From NCBI RefSeq assembly GCF_014270105.1, contig NZ_JACNMF010000005.1, positions 1-64,000 on the forward strand: 64,000 nt of DNA, in the 5' to 3' direction. Position numbers and translations under genes: made by a program. The stretch comes from Hyunsoonleella aquatilis (GTDB taxonomy: Bacteria; Bacteroidota; Bacteroidia; Flavobacteriales; Flavobacteriaceae). How positions within the stretch are numbered: position 1 is the first letter of the stretch; every line of letters starts with the position of its first letter. The notes below the pieces were generated by a model. That model was not told the DNA's origin. It made no database searches and worked only from the letters and a program-made list of their open reading frames with translations. Shown piece by piece: positions 47,449 through 56,401 of this stretch.

Positions 47449-48870
47449 ATGAATTACAAAGAAGCACTACAGCATAACATTTTCAAAATCATCTCTCAAT
47501 CTGCCGAAACATTGCAACTGGACTGCTATGTAATTGGTGGCTTTGTACGCGACTTTCTATTGAAAAGAGGCGATGCCAAGGACATCGATGTTGTGGCCAT
47601 TGGAAGTGGCATAGAATTGGCTAAAACCGTTGCAAAAAACCTTCCCGATACGCCAAAAGTACAGGTGTTTAAAACCTACGGTACGGCCATGCTACGCTAT
47701 GATGACATCGAAATAGAATTTGTGGGCGCCAGAAAGGAATCCTATTCTAAAGACAGCCGAAATCCGAAAGTAGAAAACGGCACGTTACAGGATGATCAAA
47801 ATCGACGTGATTTCACCATTAATGCCTTGGCACTAAGCCTTAATAAAAACTCTTTTGGCAATCTATTGGATCCCTTTGACGGATTGAAAGATTTGGAAAA
47901 GGGTATTATCCGAACGCCTTTAAACCCAGATATTACTTATAGTGACGACCCATTGCGAATGATGCGCGCCATCCGTTTTGCCACCCAATTGAAATTCACC
48001 ATTGAAGCGGAAAGTTTGAAAGCCATTTACCGCAATGCCGAAAGGATAAAAATCATCACCAACGAACGTATCGTTACCGAACTAAATAAAATCCTGGAAA
48101 GTGAAACGCCATCTATTGGTTTTTTACTTTTGGAACAAACCGGACTTTTAAAGTTGATTCTACCCGAATTGACTGCTTTAAAAGGCATCGATGAAATTGA
48201 AGGTCAACGTCATAAGGATAATTTTTACCACACTCTGGAAGTGGTGGACAACATTGCACTGCATACTGATAACCTTTGGTTGCGTTGGGCTGCCCTGTTG
48301 CACGATATCGGGAAAGCCCCAACTAAAAGATTCAGTAAAAAAGTGGGCTGGACGTTTCATGGACACGAATTTGAAGGCGCAAAAATGGTGTACCATTTAT
48401 TCAGGCGCCTAAAGATGCCGCTGAACGACAAGATGAAATTCGTCCAAAAAATGGTGTTTATGAGCTCACGCCCTATTGTATTGTCTCAAGATATAGTGAC
48501 CGATTCGGCCGTAAGGCGATTGGTATTTGATGCAGGCGATTATGTTGAGGATTTGATGACCCTGTGCGAAGCGGATATCACCACCAAAAACCCAAAACGA
48601 TTTAAAAAGTACCATAACAATTTTAAAATAGTACGACAAAAAATTGAGGAAGTTGAAGCGCGGGATCATGTGCGGAATTTTCAGCCACCCGTCTCTGGAG
48701 AGGAAATTATGAAAACCTTTAACCTCAAGCCCTCAAGAGAGATTGGGATTATCAAAGAAGCGATTAAAGAGGCAATTTTAGACGGAGAGATTCCAAACGA
48801 ATACGATGCCGCCCATGCACTGATGTTGAAAAAAGGGAAATCCCTGGGCCTAAAAGTGAGCGATTCATGA
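47449..48870 (+). CDS. cca: CCA tRNA nucleotidyltransferase with HD domain
   Basis: 473 residues. Nucleotidyltransferase site [20 protein letters not shown] near residue 31 (kept short: VRDFL, DIDVV), [10 protein letters not shown] near 119, RIRFAT-type basic helix near 170, and an HD phosphohydrolase domain with LLHDIGKAP near 288. Adds or repairs the 3' CCA of tRNAs, which fits the tRNA-His gene here, where CCA is not encoded. Its stop overlaps the GNAT start by 4 bases. Confidence 0.93.
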   Translation: MNYKEALQHNIFKIISQSAETLQLDCYVIGGFVRDFLLKRGDAKDIDVVAIGSGIELAKTVAKNLPDTPKVQVFKTYGTAMLRYDDIEIEFVGARKESYSKDSRNPKVENGTLQDDQNRRDFTINALALSLNKNSFGNLLDPFDGLKDLEKGIIRTPLNPDITYSDDPLRMMRAIRFATQLKFTIEAESLKAIYRNAERIKIITNERIVTELNKILESETPSIGFLLLEQTGLLKLILPELTALKGIDEIEGQRHKDNFYHTLEVVDNIALHTDNLWLRWAALLHDIGKAPTKRFSKKVGWTFHGHEFEGAKMVYHLFRRLKMPLNDKMKFVQKMVFMSSRPIVLSQDIVTDSAVRRLVFDAGDYVEDLMTLCEADITTKNPKRFKKYHNNFKIVRQKIEEVEARDHVRNFQPPVSGEEIMKTFNLKPSREIGIIKEAIKEAILDGEIPNEYDAAHALMLKKGKSLGLKVSDS

Positions 48871-49331
48871 TAGAGCTGAAACGGACCAACCATACCGATA
48901 AGGATTTTGTGCATCTCGTATCACAACTCAACGCGTATTTGAAGGTTATTGACGGGAAAGATCATGAATTCTACATGCAATACAATGGCATTGAGGTTCT
49001 CAATAATGTTGTAATAGCTTATCGGGACAACATCCCTGTCGGTTGTGGCGCTTTTAAAACTTATGACGAAAACAGCGTAGAAATCAAACGAATGTTTACC
49101 CAACCCGAATTTAGGGGAAAGCAGGTAGCTACTGCCGTCCTACAAGGTTTGGAAACTTGGGCAAAGGAATTGGGATTCAATTCCTGTGTTTTGGAAACTG
49201 GAAAACGCCAAATAGAAGCTGTGAATTTTTATAAGAAAAATGCCTACCAAATTATTCCCAATTTCGGGCAGTACCAAGGTATAGAAAATAGTTTGTGTCT
49301 TGAAAAACAATTGAACAATGAAAAAAGATAA
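48867..49331 (+). CDS. GNAT family N-acetyltransferase
   Basis: 154 residues. Acetyl-CoA-binding stretch [17 protein letters not shown] and a C-terminal FYKKNAYQ. Substrate unknown. Overlaps cca by 4 bases and ctaA by 14, so the three are one coupled unit. Confidence 0.88.
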   Translation: MIELKRTNHTDKDFVHLVSQLNAYLKVIDGKDHEFYMQYNGIEVLNNVVIAYRDNIPVGCGAFKTYDENSVEIKRMFTQPEFRGKQVATAVLQGLETWAKELGFNSCVLETGKRQIEAVNFYKKNAYQIIPNFGQYQGIENSLCLEKQLNNEKR

Positions 49332-50334
49332 TAAAGCTGTAATATACTGGTTGTTAACAGGTTGTTTTTTGATTTTTATCATGGTAGTTGTAGGTGGCAT
49401 TACCCGGTTGACCCACTCGGGATTGTCCATTTCAAACTATAAATTGATATCGGGGACTATTCCTCCAATGAACGAAACGGAATGGCAGGCCGCCTTCGAT
49501 TTGTACAAACAATACCCCGAATACCAAAAACTGAATACCCATTTTACACTTCAGGATTTTAAGGACATTTATTTTTGGGAATGGCTCCATCGTGTGATTG
49601 GACGCTTTATTGGTTTGGTGTTTCTTATCCCCTTTTTGTACTTTTTAATTAAACGGCAATTGACTAAGCCTACCATTAAAAAATGCATCGTGCTTTTAGG
49701 CTTGGGCGCCTTTCAAGGCTTTTTGGGCTGGTATATGGTAAAAAGCGGTTTGGTGGACAACCCCGACGTGAGCCATTACCGTTTGGCCGCACATTTAACC
49801 ACGGCCTTTATCACCTTTGCCTATACCTTTTGGGTGGCCTTGGATCTGCGCTATCCTGAGAAAAAAGAGGTAGATAAGGCATTTAGAAACCTGGTACGTT
49901 TTGGGTTGGCCGTTTTATTGTTACAAATTATTTATGGAGCCTTTGTAGCCGGTTTGGACGCTGGTTTTATCCATAATCATTGGCCCATGATGAGCGAAGG
50001 GAAATTTATGCACCAAACGGTTTATATTGAGCAAAACCCGTTATACAAAAACTTTATCGAAGGCAAAAGTGGCGTCCAGTTTGTGCACCGCTGTTTGGCC
50101 TACGTGGTCGTACTGATGGTTGTGATTATCTGGCGAAAAAGCAAACGGTTTTCATTGACCTCTAGCCAATTTAACGGGATTACCGCATTGTTGCTTTTGG
50201 TGGTGCTGCAGTTTGTTTTGGGCGTATTTACCATTTTACTTCAAGTGCCTGTTTGGTTGGGCGTAGCGCACCAGGTGGGGGCGTTTTTCCTATTGTCTGC
50301 TATGACGTTTGTGTTGCATCGCTTTAGTAGATAA
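49318..50334 (+). CDS. ctaA: Heme A synthase, COX15/CtaA family
   Basis: 338 residues with about eight membrane helices. Conserved histidine motifs are EWLHRVIGR near 90, AHLTTAF near 159, FVHRCLA near 260 and AHQVGAFF near 317. Converts heme O to heme A for aerobic terminal oxidase. Last gene of the cca group; the cassette-like region begins behind it. Confidence 0.93.
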   Translation: MKKDNKAVIYWLLTGCFLIFIMVVVGGITRLTHSGLSISNYKLISGTIPPMNETEWQAAFDLYKQYPEYQKLNTHFTLQDFKDIYFWEWLHRVIGRFIGLVFLIPFLYFLIKRQLTKPTIKKCIVLLGLGAFQGFLGWYMVKSGLVDNPDVSHYRLAAHLTTAFITFAYTFWVALDLRYPEKKEVDKAFRNLVRFGLAVLLLQIIYGAFVAGLDAGFIHNHWPMMSEGKFMHQTVYIEQNPLYKNFIEGKSGVQFVHRCLAYVVVLMVVIIWRKSKRFSLTSSQFNGITALLLLVVLQFVLGVFTILLQVPVWLGVAHQVGAFFLLSAMTFVLHRFSR

Positions 50335-50492
50335 TTTCACAATTTACCTTTCTTTTGCGTAAGAAAGTATCTATATTTACATTGAAACTTTTAAAAAATA
50401 AAAGTTTTATATACGTGACTTTGTTTTCAAAAACTTCTGCATAGCCAAACTAATTGGTGGTATAAAAGGAAAAAAGTTCTGCATATAAACAA
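50335..50492. other. Intergenic DNA between ctaA and the cassette region
   Basis: AT-rich, with two small hairpins: CTTTCTT/AAGAAAG (50348-50367) and AAACTTTTA/TAAAAGTTT (50385-50407). A near direct repeat ACTTCTGCATA / AGTTCTGCATA occurs near 50437 and 50475. Confidence 0.5.
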
Positions 50493-50502
50493 GTTGTGTG
50501 TA
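50493..50502 (+). other. Cassette boundary box (R'-like) before the HEPN-recombinase gene
   Basis: GTTGTGTGTA is the exact reverse complement of TACACACAAC at 51797-51806, just behind the gene. In an integron cassette the start of the unit pairs with the R'' box behind the gene in exactly this way. Confidence 0.65.
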
Positions 50503-50511
50503 ATTTGAGAA

Positions 50512-51792
50512 ATGACAACAGAAGAATTAATAAATAAGGAATTTGAAAAAAGGAAATTTATTCCTGCTACTAAAAAAGTCTATTCTCAAAAACTGACTGA
50601 ATTATTTGAATTTTACAGTCATATTGAACCTGCAAATATAAATTTTGACCAGATAGATTCTTACTTGTATCGAATTAAGAAAAGTCAATCACCATCGAGT
50701 ATGGAGAATTGTTACTGGTCATTTAAGCTATATTTCAATGAAATTCTTGGGAAAAATTATCCATTTCACTCATTAAGATTACCTTTAAAAGATTCTCACA
50801 TTCCTAATGTAATTTCCCAAAATCAAATTAAAGAACTACTTGAAACTTTTGAAAACTTAAAACACAAAACCCTAATAACATTACTGTATGCGACTGGAAT
50901 GAGAGTTGAAGAGTTATTGGAACTAACACCAAAAGACATTCTATCTGACAAAAAAGAAATTAGAGTAAGAAATACTAAAACTGGAAAAATAAGATACCCT
51001 CATCTCTCTGATAAGCTATTAAAACTTCTTCGAGAATATTACGTTCAGTACAAACCAAAAAAATATTTATTTGAAGGTCAAAAAAAAGACACGAAATATT
51101 CTGTGTCTAGTATTAGAAAAATATTAGAGAGAGCGAAAATAAAAGCAGAAATAAAAGAAGAACTTACATTAATAAGTTTAAGATATTGCTACATTAAACA
51201 TATGGTTGAACAAGGTCAATCTTTACCTGCATTACTCAAAAGTATGCAAGTTCATAATTCGGACACAGTTCAATTTTATTATAATCTTTGTGGGAAAAGC
51301 GACAAAATAAATTACTCACCAATTGACAAATTGGGAGTTATAATTGACACTAATAAATTCAATACCATAGAAATTGAAAAAATCTTTGATTCGATTTCTA
51401 ATTTGGACGAAAGAGATTATTTAAGAGAAAGCATCGCTTGTTTAAAAGTCGGAGCAATGAGAGCTGGAGTCGTATTTGTTTGGGCTTCAGCGATTAGAAA
51501 TTTACAAAACAAGTGTGTCGAAATTGGGTACAAACAAATAAACGAAGCTCTAAAAAAAATTAACCAAAGAGAAAAACCAATAAAACAAGTATCAGATTTT
51601 GAGAGACTGAAAGATAAAACCACTTTGGATATAGCAAATAAAATCGGACTTATCACAAAACATCAAAAAGGAGAATTAGATAAACATTTAGATTTAAGAA
51701 ATTATTGTGGACATCCAAGTGAATATTATCCAGAAACCCAGAAAATAAAGGCATATTTAGAAGATTTAATTAATATAATTTTAAAAAAATAA
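50512..51792 (+). CDS. Tyrosine recombinase-like protein with C-terminal HEPN-like domain
   Basis: 426 residues in two parts. Residues 1-265 form a phage-integrase-type core: SAM-like N-domain, then LLYATGMRVEELLEL with R131, a KTGK hairpin (156-159), LISLRYCYIKHM with R224, H248, and the tyrosine pair Y256-Y257. The usual histidine of HxxR is I221. Residues 300-426 are helical and end in LRNYCGHPSEYY, i.e. R396-x4-H401, the RNase motif of HEPN domains, preceded by the AxRAGVVFVWASAIRNL helix typical of bacterial HEPN proteins. So a DNA-strand-exchange-like module is joined to a possible RNase. It sits alone in a cassette-like unit. What it does is unknown; role in phage defence or in cassette mobility are both open. 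Confidence 0.75.
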   Translation: MTTEELINKEFEKRKFIPATKKVYSQKLTELFEFYSHIEPANINFDQIDSYLYRIKKSQSPSSMENCYWSFKLYFNEILGKNYPFHSLRLPLKDSHIPNVISQNQIKELLETFENLKHKTLITLLYATGMRVEELLELTPKDILSDKKEIRVRNTKTGKIRYPHLSDKLLKLLREYYVQYKPKKYLFEGQKKDTKYSVSSIRKILERAKIKAEIKEELTLISLRYCYIKHMVEQGQSLPALLKSMQVHNSDTVQFYYNLCGKSDKINYSPIDKLGVIIDTNKFNTIEIEKIFDSISNLDERDYLRESIACLKVGAMRAGVVFVWASAIRNLQNKCVEIGYKQINEALKKINQREKPIKQVSDFERLKDKTTLDIANKIGLITKHQKGELDKHLDLRNYCGHPSEYYPETQKIKAYLEDLINIILKK

Positions 51793-51796
51793 AAAC

Positions 51797-51930
51797 TACA
51801 CACAACAATGGCTATAAGTAATTGCTGGTTATAGTCTACTTCTGAATATCCTCGCGGATTTTCTATTCGGTTTGTATTTGCTAAATTAGGTGCTGAAACA
51901 CGCAACTAATCTTATACAAACACGTTAGGC
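51797..51930 (+). other. attC-like site behind the HEPN-recombinase gene
   Basis: Starts at TACACACAAC and ends in GTTAGGC (51924-51930), a perfect GTTRRRY core. The outer arms pair as TATAAG / CTTATA and the neighbouring TTGC / GCAA, with one unpaired T beside CTTATA, like the extrahelical base of attC. The middle has its own hairpin (GAATATCC / GGATTTTC). Total about 134 bases, within attC range. Confidence 0.65.
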
Positions 51931-51948
51931 CCAATTAACCAACAAATT

Positions 51949-53295
51949 ATGATCAAAACAAATAAGAAGATTTTAAACCCAATAGCTGTATTCTGTCTGC
52001 TTTTACTTTTTGCTTGCAAACAAGAAGTTAAACAAGTAAAAGAACCTTCATTAGAAGATAAAATAGCGTTAGCAGTAAAGTCTCGGAAAATTCCTAACCT
52101 GACTGAACAAAAAGTAAGTTTTACAGTGCCTGAATCGATCATTGGAAGAGGACCTCAAATAACCGAGGTATTTAGCCATATGGAAAACTATATTCCTACT
52201 GTTCTGATAGAAAAAGGAAATACGAAAACAACAAAGCTTCCAGAAAATATAAGTCATACCCTCGGCCAAGAGATTCTCACCAGTACCTTCTTTAAAAAGG
52301 AAACATCACTTGACCAAATTTGTAATAAAAAATATGTTAATGGAGTGATTGTTCTGCATAAGGGCCAAGTGGTTTATGAAAAGTATCCGGAAATGAAACA
52401 CACTGACAAGCATTTTCTTGGTTCTGTCAGTAAAACATTTTTAGGAACCATAATCGCACACTTGGCAGATGAAGGAAAACTTAACGAACAGGATTCGATT
52501 GGGAAGCATATTAAAGAATTTAAAGGTAAGCCATTGGCAAACGTAACTATTGAAAATTTGTTAAGGATGACCTCAGGAATCAACTGCCGAGAAATGGAAA
52601 AAGGGTCCTTTACTGACCCGAACCATTGTTTTTATAAATTACTTCAGCATTCTGCCGTTTATACGGAGCCAAATCCTGGAGTTGAAGAAAGCTTAATAGA
52701 ATTATTGGCTAGTTCGGGAAAAACTGAACCCGCTGGGCAAACCTACGATTATACTTCTGCCAATTCTGTTATTCTGACTACCATCGCTGAAAGAGTTTCT
52801 TCCAAACCTTTTCATGAGTTGGTTCAGGAATATATATGGACAAAAATCGGAGCTGAAGATGATGCAAGGGTAACGCTATCCAGTACTGGTGTTGCTGGAA
52901 GTTACGGTTTAATGCTAATGCGCTTGAGAGATCTGGCCAGATATGGACTGGCCTTTACAGATGATGCTACTACAAAAATAGCATCGGCACGATATATAAA
53001 TCAAATCCATACGGGAGATAGAGCATTATTTAGATCTGAAGGCGGAACAGATCAGCATTTGAGGAAACTATTTTATGAAGGACAAGGTGCAGATTTTCAG
53101 AGCTATCATTGGGATGTGATTTTTGAAGATGGTGACTTCTTCAAGGAAGGCTTTGGAGGTCAGGGTCTTTACATATCCCCTTCAAAAAGATTAGTTATTG
53201 GATTTTTTAGTGCAAGCAAGGATGAGACGAATAATAACATGTATATGACAGCCCTTGTTCGTAGTTTGGCAATACTAGAACAATTTAAAGTATAA
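51949..53295 (+). CDS. Serine hydrolase (class C beta-lactamase-like) lipoprotein
   Basis: 448 residues. Lipobox LLFACKQ at the end of the signal. The Ser-x-x-Lys motif is SVSK in FLGSVSKTFLG; the YxN-type element is DYTSANS; a GFGGQGLYI stretch takes the place of the KTG/HxG box. This is the beta-lactamase/D-aminopeptidase/esterase fold; substrate unknown. It lies in a cassette-like unit beginning TTAGGC and followed by GCCTAAC at 53312. Confidence 0.85.
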   Translation: MIKTNKKILNPIAVFCLLLLFACKQEVKQVKEPSLEDKIALAVKSRKIPNLTEQKVSFTVPESIIGRGPQITEVFSHMENYIPTVLIEKGNTKTTKLPENISHTLGQEILTSTFFKKETSLDQICNKKYVNGVIVLHKGQVVYEKYPEMKHTDKHFLGSVSKTFLGTIIAHLADEGKLNEQDSIGKHIKEFKGKPLANVTIENLLRMTSGINCREMEKGSFTDPNHCFYKLLQHSAVYTEPNPGVEESLIELLASSGKTEPAGQTYDYTSANSVILTTIAERVSSKPFHELVQEYIWTKIGAEDDARVTLSSTGVAGSYGLMLMRLRDLARYGLAFTDDATTKIASARYINQIHTGDRALFRSEGGTDQHLRKLFYEGQGADFQSYHWDVIFEDGDFFKEGFGGQGLYISPSKRLVIGFFSASKDETNNNMYMTALVRSLAILEQFKV

Positions 53296-53311
53296 ATTAG
53301 TAAAAAACTGA

Positions 53312-53444
53312 GCCTAACAAGGGCTGTAATTCAGCGTGGCTGAAGAACTAATATGAACAAAAAAACAACAAATACGGCTAATTTCTGCTCCTGAAGGATT
53401 CTGCCGAATCATTCCACACCGAAATCATAGCCGAGACCTTATGC
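53312..53444 (+). other. attC-like site behind the serine hydrolase gene
   Basis: GCCTAAC (53312-53318) is the exact complement of the GTTAGGC that opens this unit. Arms GGCTGTAATTCAGCGTGG and CCACACCGAAATCATAGCC pair with few mismatches and one extrahelical C. The end box is CTTATGC (53438-53444), where GTTRRRY would need G in first place. Confidence 0.6.
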
Positions 53445-53462
53445 AAAACATTTAAAAGATTT

Positions 53463-54731
53463 ATGGAAAGAAATATAAATTTTATAATTTTAGTTGTTAT
53501 AACATTGATGAGTTATGGATGTTGTAGTGATGACGATAGCAATGGGGGTAATGATATTGATGCAGAAAATCAACCACCAAATTCTTTCTCCCTTTTAACG
53601 GTAAATAATGGAGCAATAGATGTTGCCTTAAAACCTACTTTAACTTGGAGTACGGCAACAGATCCGGATGGTGACCCAATTACTTATGATTTAGTCCTCG
53701 ATGATAATACTAGTCCTGGCACTATAGTCTCATCAAACCTAAAAGAAACTGAGTTTACTTTTAGTACCTCTATAAATTTTTCAGACGTTTTTTACTGGAA
53801 AGTAATAGCGAGAGATAACAAGGGCAATTTTACTGAAAGTAGTATTTTCAGTTTTACTACTATTGATTTGTTTTCTCAAATAACCAATAACGCTGGATTT
53901 AATGGGAGATTAGACCATGAGACCGTAGTATTTAATGATAAAATGTGGGTGATTGGTGGATCAGATGAGAATATTAATCAAAGAAATGATGTTTGGAGCA
54001 GTTCAGACGGAATTGAATGGATAGAGACAACTTCCAATGCAGATTTTACTAGGCGTGCTTCACATACGGCGTTGACCTTCGACAACAAAATGTGGGTGAT
54101 TGGTGGATATTCTGGGGGAAATAAAAATGATGTTTGGTCAAGCAGTGATGGTACTAATTGGATACAAATGACAGCTAATGCTCCTTTTAGCCCGAGATAT
54201 GCTCACACTTCAGTAGTTTTTGATAATAAGATGTGGGTGATAGGCGGAGAAGTTGGCTCACTTGATGTTCTTAATGACATTTGGTATAGTGATGATGGCG
54301 TAAATTGGGTTCAGGTAAATGCAATTGGAGCTAGGGAAAAGGGACGTCATACTGCGGTTGTCTTTGATGGCAAAATTTGGCTAATTGGTGGTTTAGGTCA
54401 AGGTAGTGGCAGACAAAATGATGTTTGGAATAGTAGTGATGGGATTAATTGGACACAAGTAACTCCGAATGCTCCGTTCGCGAAAAGATATTACCATACT
54501 ACAGTCGCTTTTGATAACAAGCTTTGGGTTATTGGTGGAATTGGTGATAATAATGAGTTCTATAATGATGTATGGAGCAGCATTGACGGAATTAATTGGA
54601 CACAAGTTACTTCCGATGCTCCTTTTTCTAAAAGAGACCTTCACTCGTCCGTAGTATATAATGACAAAATATGGGTAATTGCAGGAAGAGACGCTAATGA
54701 AAGAAGAAATGACGTCTGGTCAATGAATTAA
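53463..54731 (+). CDS. Kelch-type six-bladed propeller lipoprotein
   Basis: 422 residues. Lipobox YGCCSDD after a short signal. A fibronectin-type domain (about 38-135; NSFSLL, TLTWSTATDPDGDPITYDL, then FYWKVIARDNKGN) precedes six kelch blades, each marked by W(V/L)I(G/A)G and NDVWSS. Six copies fit a closed six-bladed propeller. Probably surface-anchored; ligand unknown. It follows the second attC-like site by 18 bases. Confidence 0.82.
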   Translation: MERNINFIILVVITLMSYGCCSDDDSNGGNDIDAENQPPNSFSLLTVNNGAIDVALKPTLTWSTATDPDGDPITYDLVLDDNTSPGTIVSSNLKETEFTFSTSINFSDVFYWKVIARDNKGNFTESSIFSFTTIDLFSQITNNAGFNGRLDHETVVFNDKMWVIGGSDENINQRNDVWSSSDGIEWIETTSNADFTRRASHTALTFDNKMWVIGGYSGGNKNDVWSSSDGTNWIQMTANAPFSPRYAHTSVVFDNKMWVIGGEVGSLDVLNDIWYSDDGVNWVQVNAIGAREKGRHTAVVFDGKIWLIGGLGQGSGRQNDVWNSSDGINWTQVTPNAPFAKRYYHTTVAFDNKLWVIGGIGDNNEFYNDVWSSIDGINWTQVTSDAPFSKRDLHSSVVYNDKIWVIAGRDANERRNDVWSMN

Positions 54732-54740
54732 AACAATATT

Positions 54741-55064
54741 ATGAAAAACGCATTTGATGGTTCAATCGGTTTGGTTGTCGTAATATTGATTATATTTTTC
54801 TTCTGGTTTATCCCAATTTGGTATGGTATAAAATGGGCGAAAATTAAGGGTGTTTCTAAACTTTGGATGCTTTTTGGAATTCACCCAATGACCGGATGGA
54901 TTGTCTTTTTAATTTTGAGATACGGAATTGACCCAAGAAAACAGTGCGACAAATGCAAGGAATCCATTAAAATTGAAGCTCAAATTTGTCGCTATTGCGG
55001 TAACCAAATAAGCCAAGAAGAAATAGATATGGCAATAAGAGCATTCGAAGAGAGAAAAAAATAA
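54741..55064 (+). CDS. Small membrane protein with C-terminal zinc ribbon
   Basis: 107 residues. Two hydrophobic helices (about 9-30 and 45-65, with PLDc_N-like GIHPMTGWIVFLILRYG) then CDKC...CRYC, a four-cysteine zinc ribbon. No function known. It lies 9 bases after the kelch gene, so they probably share a transcript. Confidence 0.75.
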   Translation: MKNAFDGSIGLVVVILIIFFFWFIPIWYGIKWAKIKGVSKLWMLFGIHPMTGWIVFLILRYGIDPRKQCDKCKESIKIEAQICRYCGNQISQEEIDMAIRAFEERKK

Positions 55065-55078
55065 CCACCCACTGCGCG

Positions 55079-55112
55079 GTAACAAGTACTTGCATTCTCT
55101 GCGTACTGACCC
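55079..55112. other. Hairpin at the right edge of the accessory region
   Basis: GGT-aa-CA-a-GTAC pairs with GTACTGACC around a 13-base loop. It may be the remnant of a further attC-like element or a terminator for the zinc-ribbon gene. Confidence 0.4.
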
Positions 55113-55139
55113 AAATCTATTAAAGTAAGTAACGAAAGC

Positions 55140-56276
55140 TTACAGCACCAAACACCTAGACAAGGTATCCTCATAAATCGCCTCGTATTGAGGTACTATT
55201 TGATGCAAATCGAAGTTTTGGGCTTGAGCCCTAGCGTTATCCTTAAAGGTTTTTAATCGGGCTTTATCCTTTAAAATATGGAGGGCATTCTTTACCATGT
55301 CGTCCACATCGCCCACATCGCTTAAAAATCCGGAATAGCCATGAATATTTACTTCTGGAATACCGCCCGTGTTACTTGAAATAACGGCTACTTTTGAGGC
55401 CATAGCCTCCAAGGCCGCCAAGCCAAAACTTTCGGTCTGCGAGGGCAACAAAAATAGGTCGCTAAAGCATAATATCTTATCAATCTCGTTACTTCTTCCG
55501 AAGAAAATCACTTTATCTAAAATGCCCAGTTCGCGACACTGTAGCTCTACGTTTTCCTTTTCAGGGCCTTCACCTATAAACATCAGTTTTGCAGGGATTT
55601 CTTTTTGGATGCCGTAAAACACCTTAATCACATCTTGAACCCGCTTTACCGGTCTCAAATTACTGATATGAGTGATGATTTTTTCGTTTTCATCAGCCAT
55701 CATGCCACGCTGACAATCCGTAAAACTATGATTGTACTTCTCCAAATCGATAAAGTTTGGCACGACATGAATATCATTTTTCACCTCAAACAAACGCATG
55801 GTATCCTCCTTCAAACTTTTGGATACCGCAGTAACCGCATCGGATTTATTGATACTAAAGGTGACGGCTGGTTTATAAAAAGGGTGATTGCCCACCAAAG
55901 TGATATCCGTACCGTGAAGCGTTGTCACAATAGGCACATAAATCCCTTCTTCCTGTAGCATCTTTTTTGCCATATAGGCCGCATAGGCATGCGGAATGGC
56001 ATAATGTACATGCAAAATTTCAATGCCGTGCAGTTTAACCATATCCACCAACTTACTGGATAATGCCAGTTCATAGGGCTGATAATGAAATAAAGGATAC
56101 TCCGGCACATTTACCTCATGGTAATGTACATTATGGCTTATTTGCTCCAACCTTACCGGCTGGCTATAGGTAATAAAATGTACTTCATGTCCGCGCTTGG
56201 AAAGTTCCAAACCCAATTCAGTCGCTACGACACCACTACCTCCAAAGGTTGGGTAACATACTATGCCTATGTTCAT
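55140..56276 (-). CDS. bshA: N-acetyl-alpha-D-glucosaminyl L-malate synthase
   Basis: 378 residues, GT4 GT-B fold with the BshA opening MNIGIVCYPTFGGSGVVAT and LHGTDITLVG near residue 123, plus the EX7E donor site ESFGLAALE. Joins malate to UDP-GlcNAc, the first step of bacillithiol synthesis; bshB1 at 10452 does the next. Monocistronic on the minus strand. Confidence 0.94.
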   Translation of the reverse strand: MNIGIVCYPTFGGSGVVATELGLELSKRGHEVHFITYSQPVRLEQISHNVHYHEVNVPEYPLFHYQPYELALSSKLVDMVKLHGIEILHVHYAIPHAYAAYMAKKMLQEEGIYVPIVTTLHGTDITLVGNHPFYKPAVTFSINKSDAVTAVSKSLKEDTMRLFEVKNDIHVVPNFIDLEKYNHSFTDCQRGMMADENEKIITHISNLRPVKRVQDVIKVFYGIQKEIPAKLMFIGEGPEKENVELQCRELGILDKVIFFGRSNEIDKILCFSDLFLLPSQTESFGLAALEAMASKVAVISSNTGGIPEVNIHGYSGFLSDVGDVDDMVKNALHILKDKARLKTFKDNARAQAQNFDLHQIVPQYEAIYEDTLSRCLVL

Positions 56277-56400
56277 ATTTTAAGTTTTAAGTTATAAGTA
56301 CTTAAAGTTATAAGTGCCTTAAGTTGCAAATGTCCAAAATTCTAAGTGTTGAAAGTTTACAAAACTTTAAGTACTTATAACTTTAGGCACTCTAAGTACT
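56277..56400. repeat. Low-complexity inverted-repeat region before bshA
   Basis: Rich in AAGTTATAAGTACTTAA-type units on both strands: 56288-56322 (GTTATAAGTACTTAAAG) is largely the reverse complement of 56370-56395 (CTTTAAGTACTTATAAC). It would form a long AT hairpin between two minus-strand genes. Confidence 0.55.
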
Positions 56401-56401
56401 A

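Noticed and set aside
50512-51792. The recombinase considered as the integron integrase (IntI) of the cassette cluster
   Set aside because: It lies inside a unit bounded by attC-like boxes in the cassette orientation, carries a HEPN-like tail and lacks the first catalytic His; nothing IntI-specific is visible.
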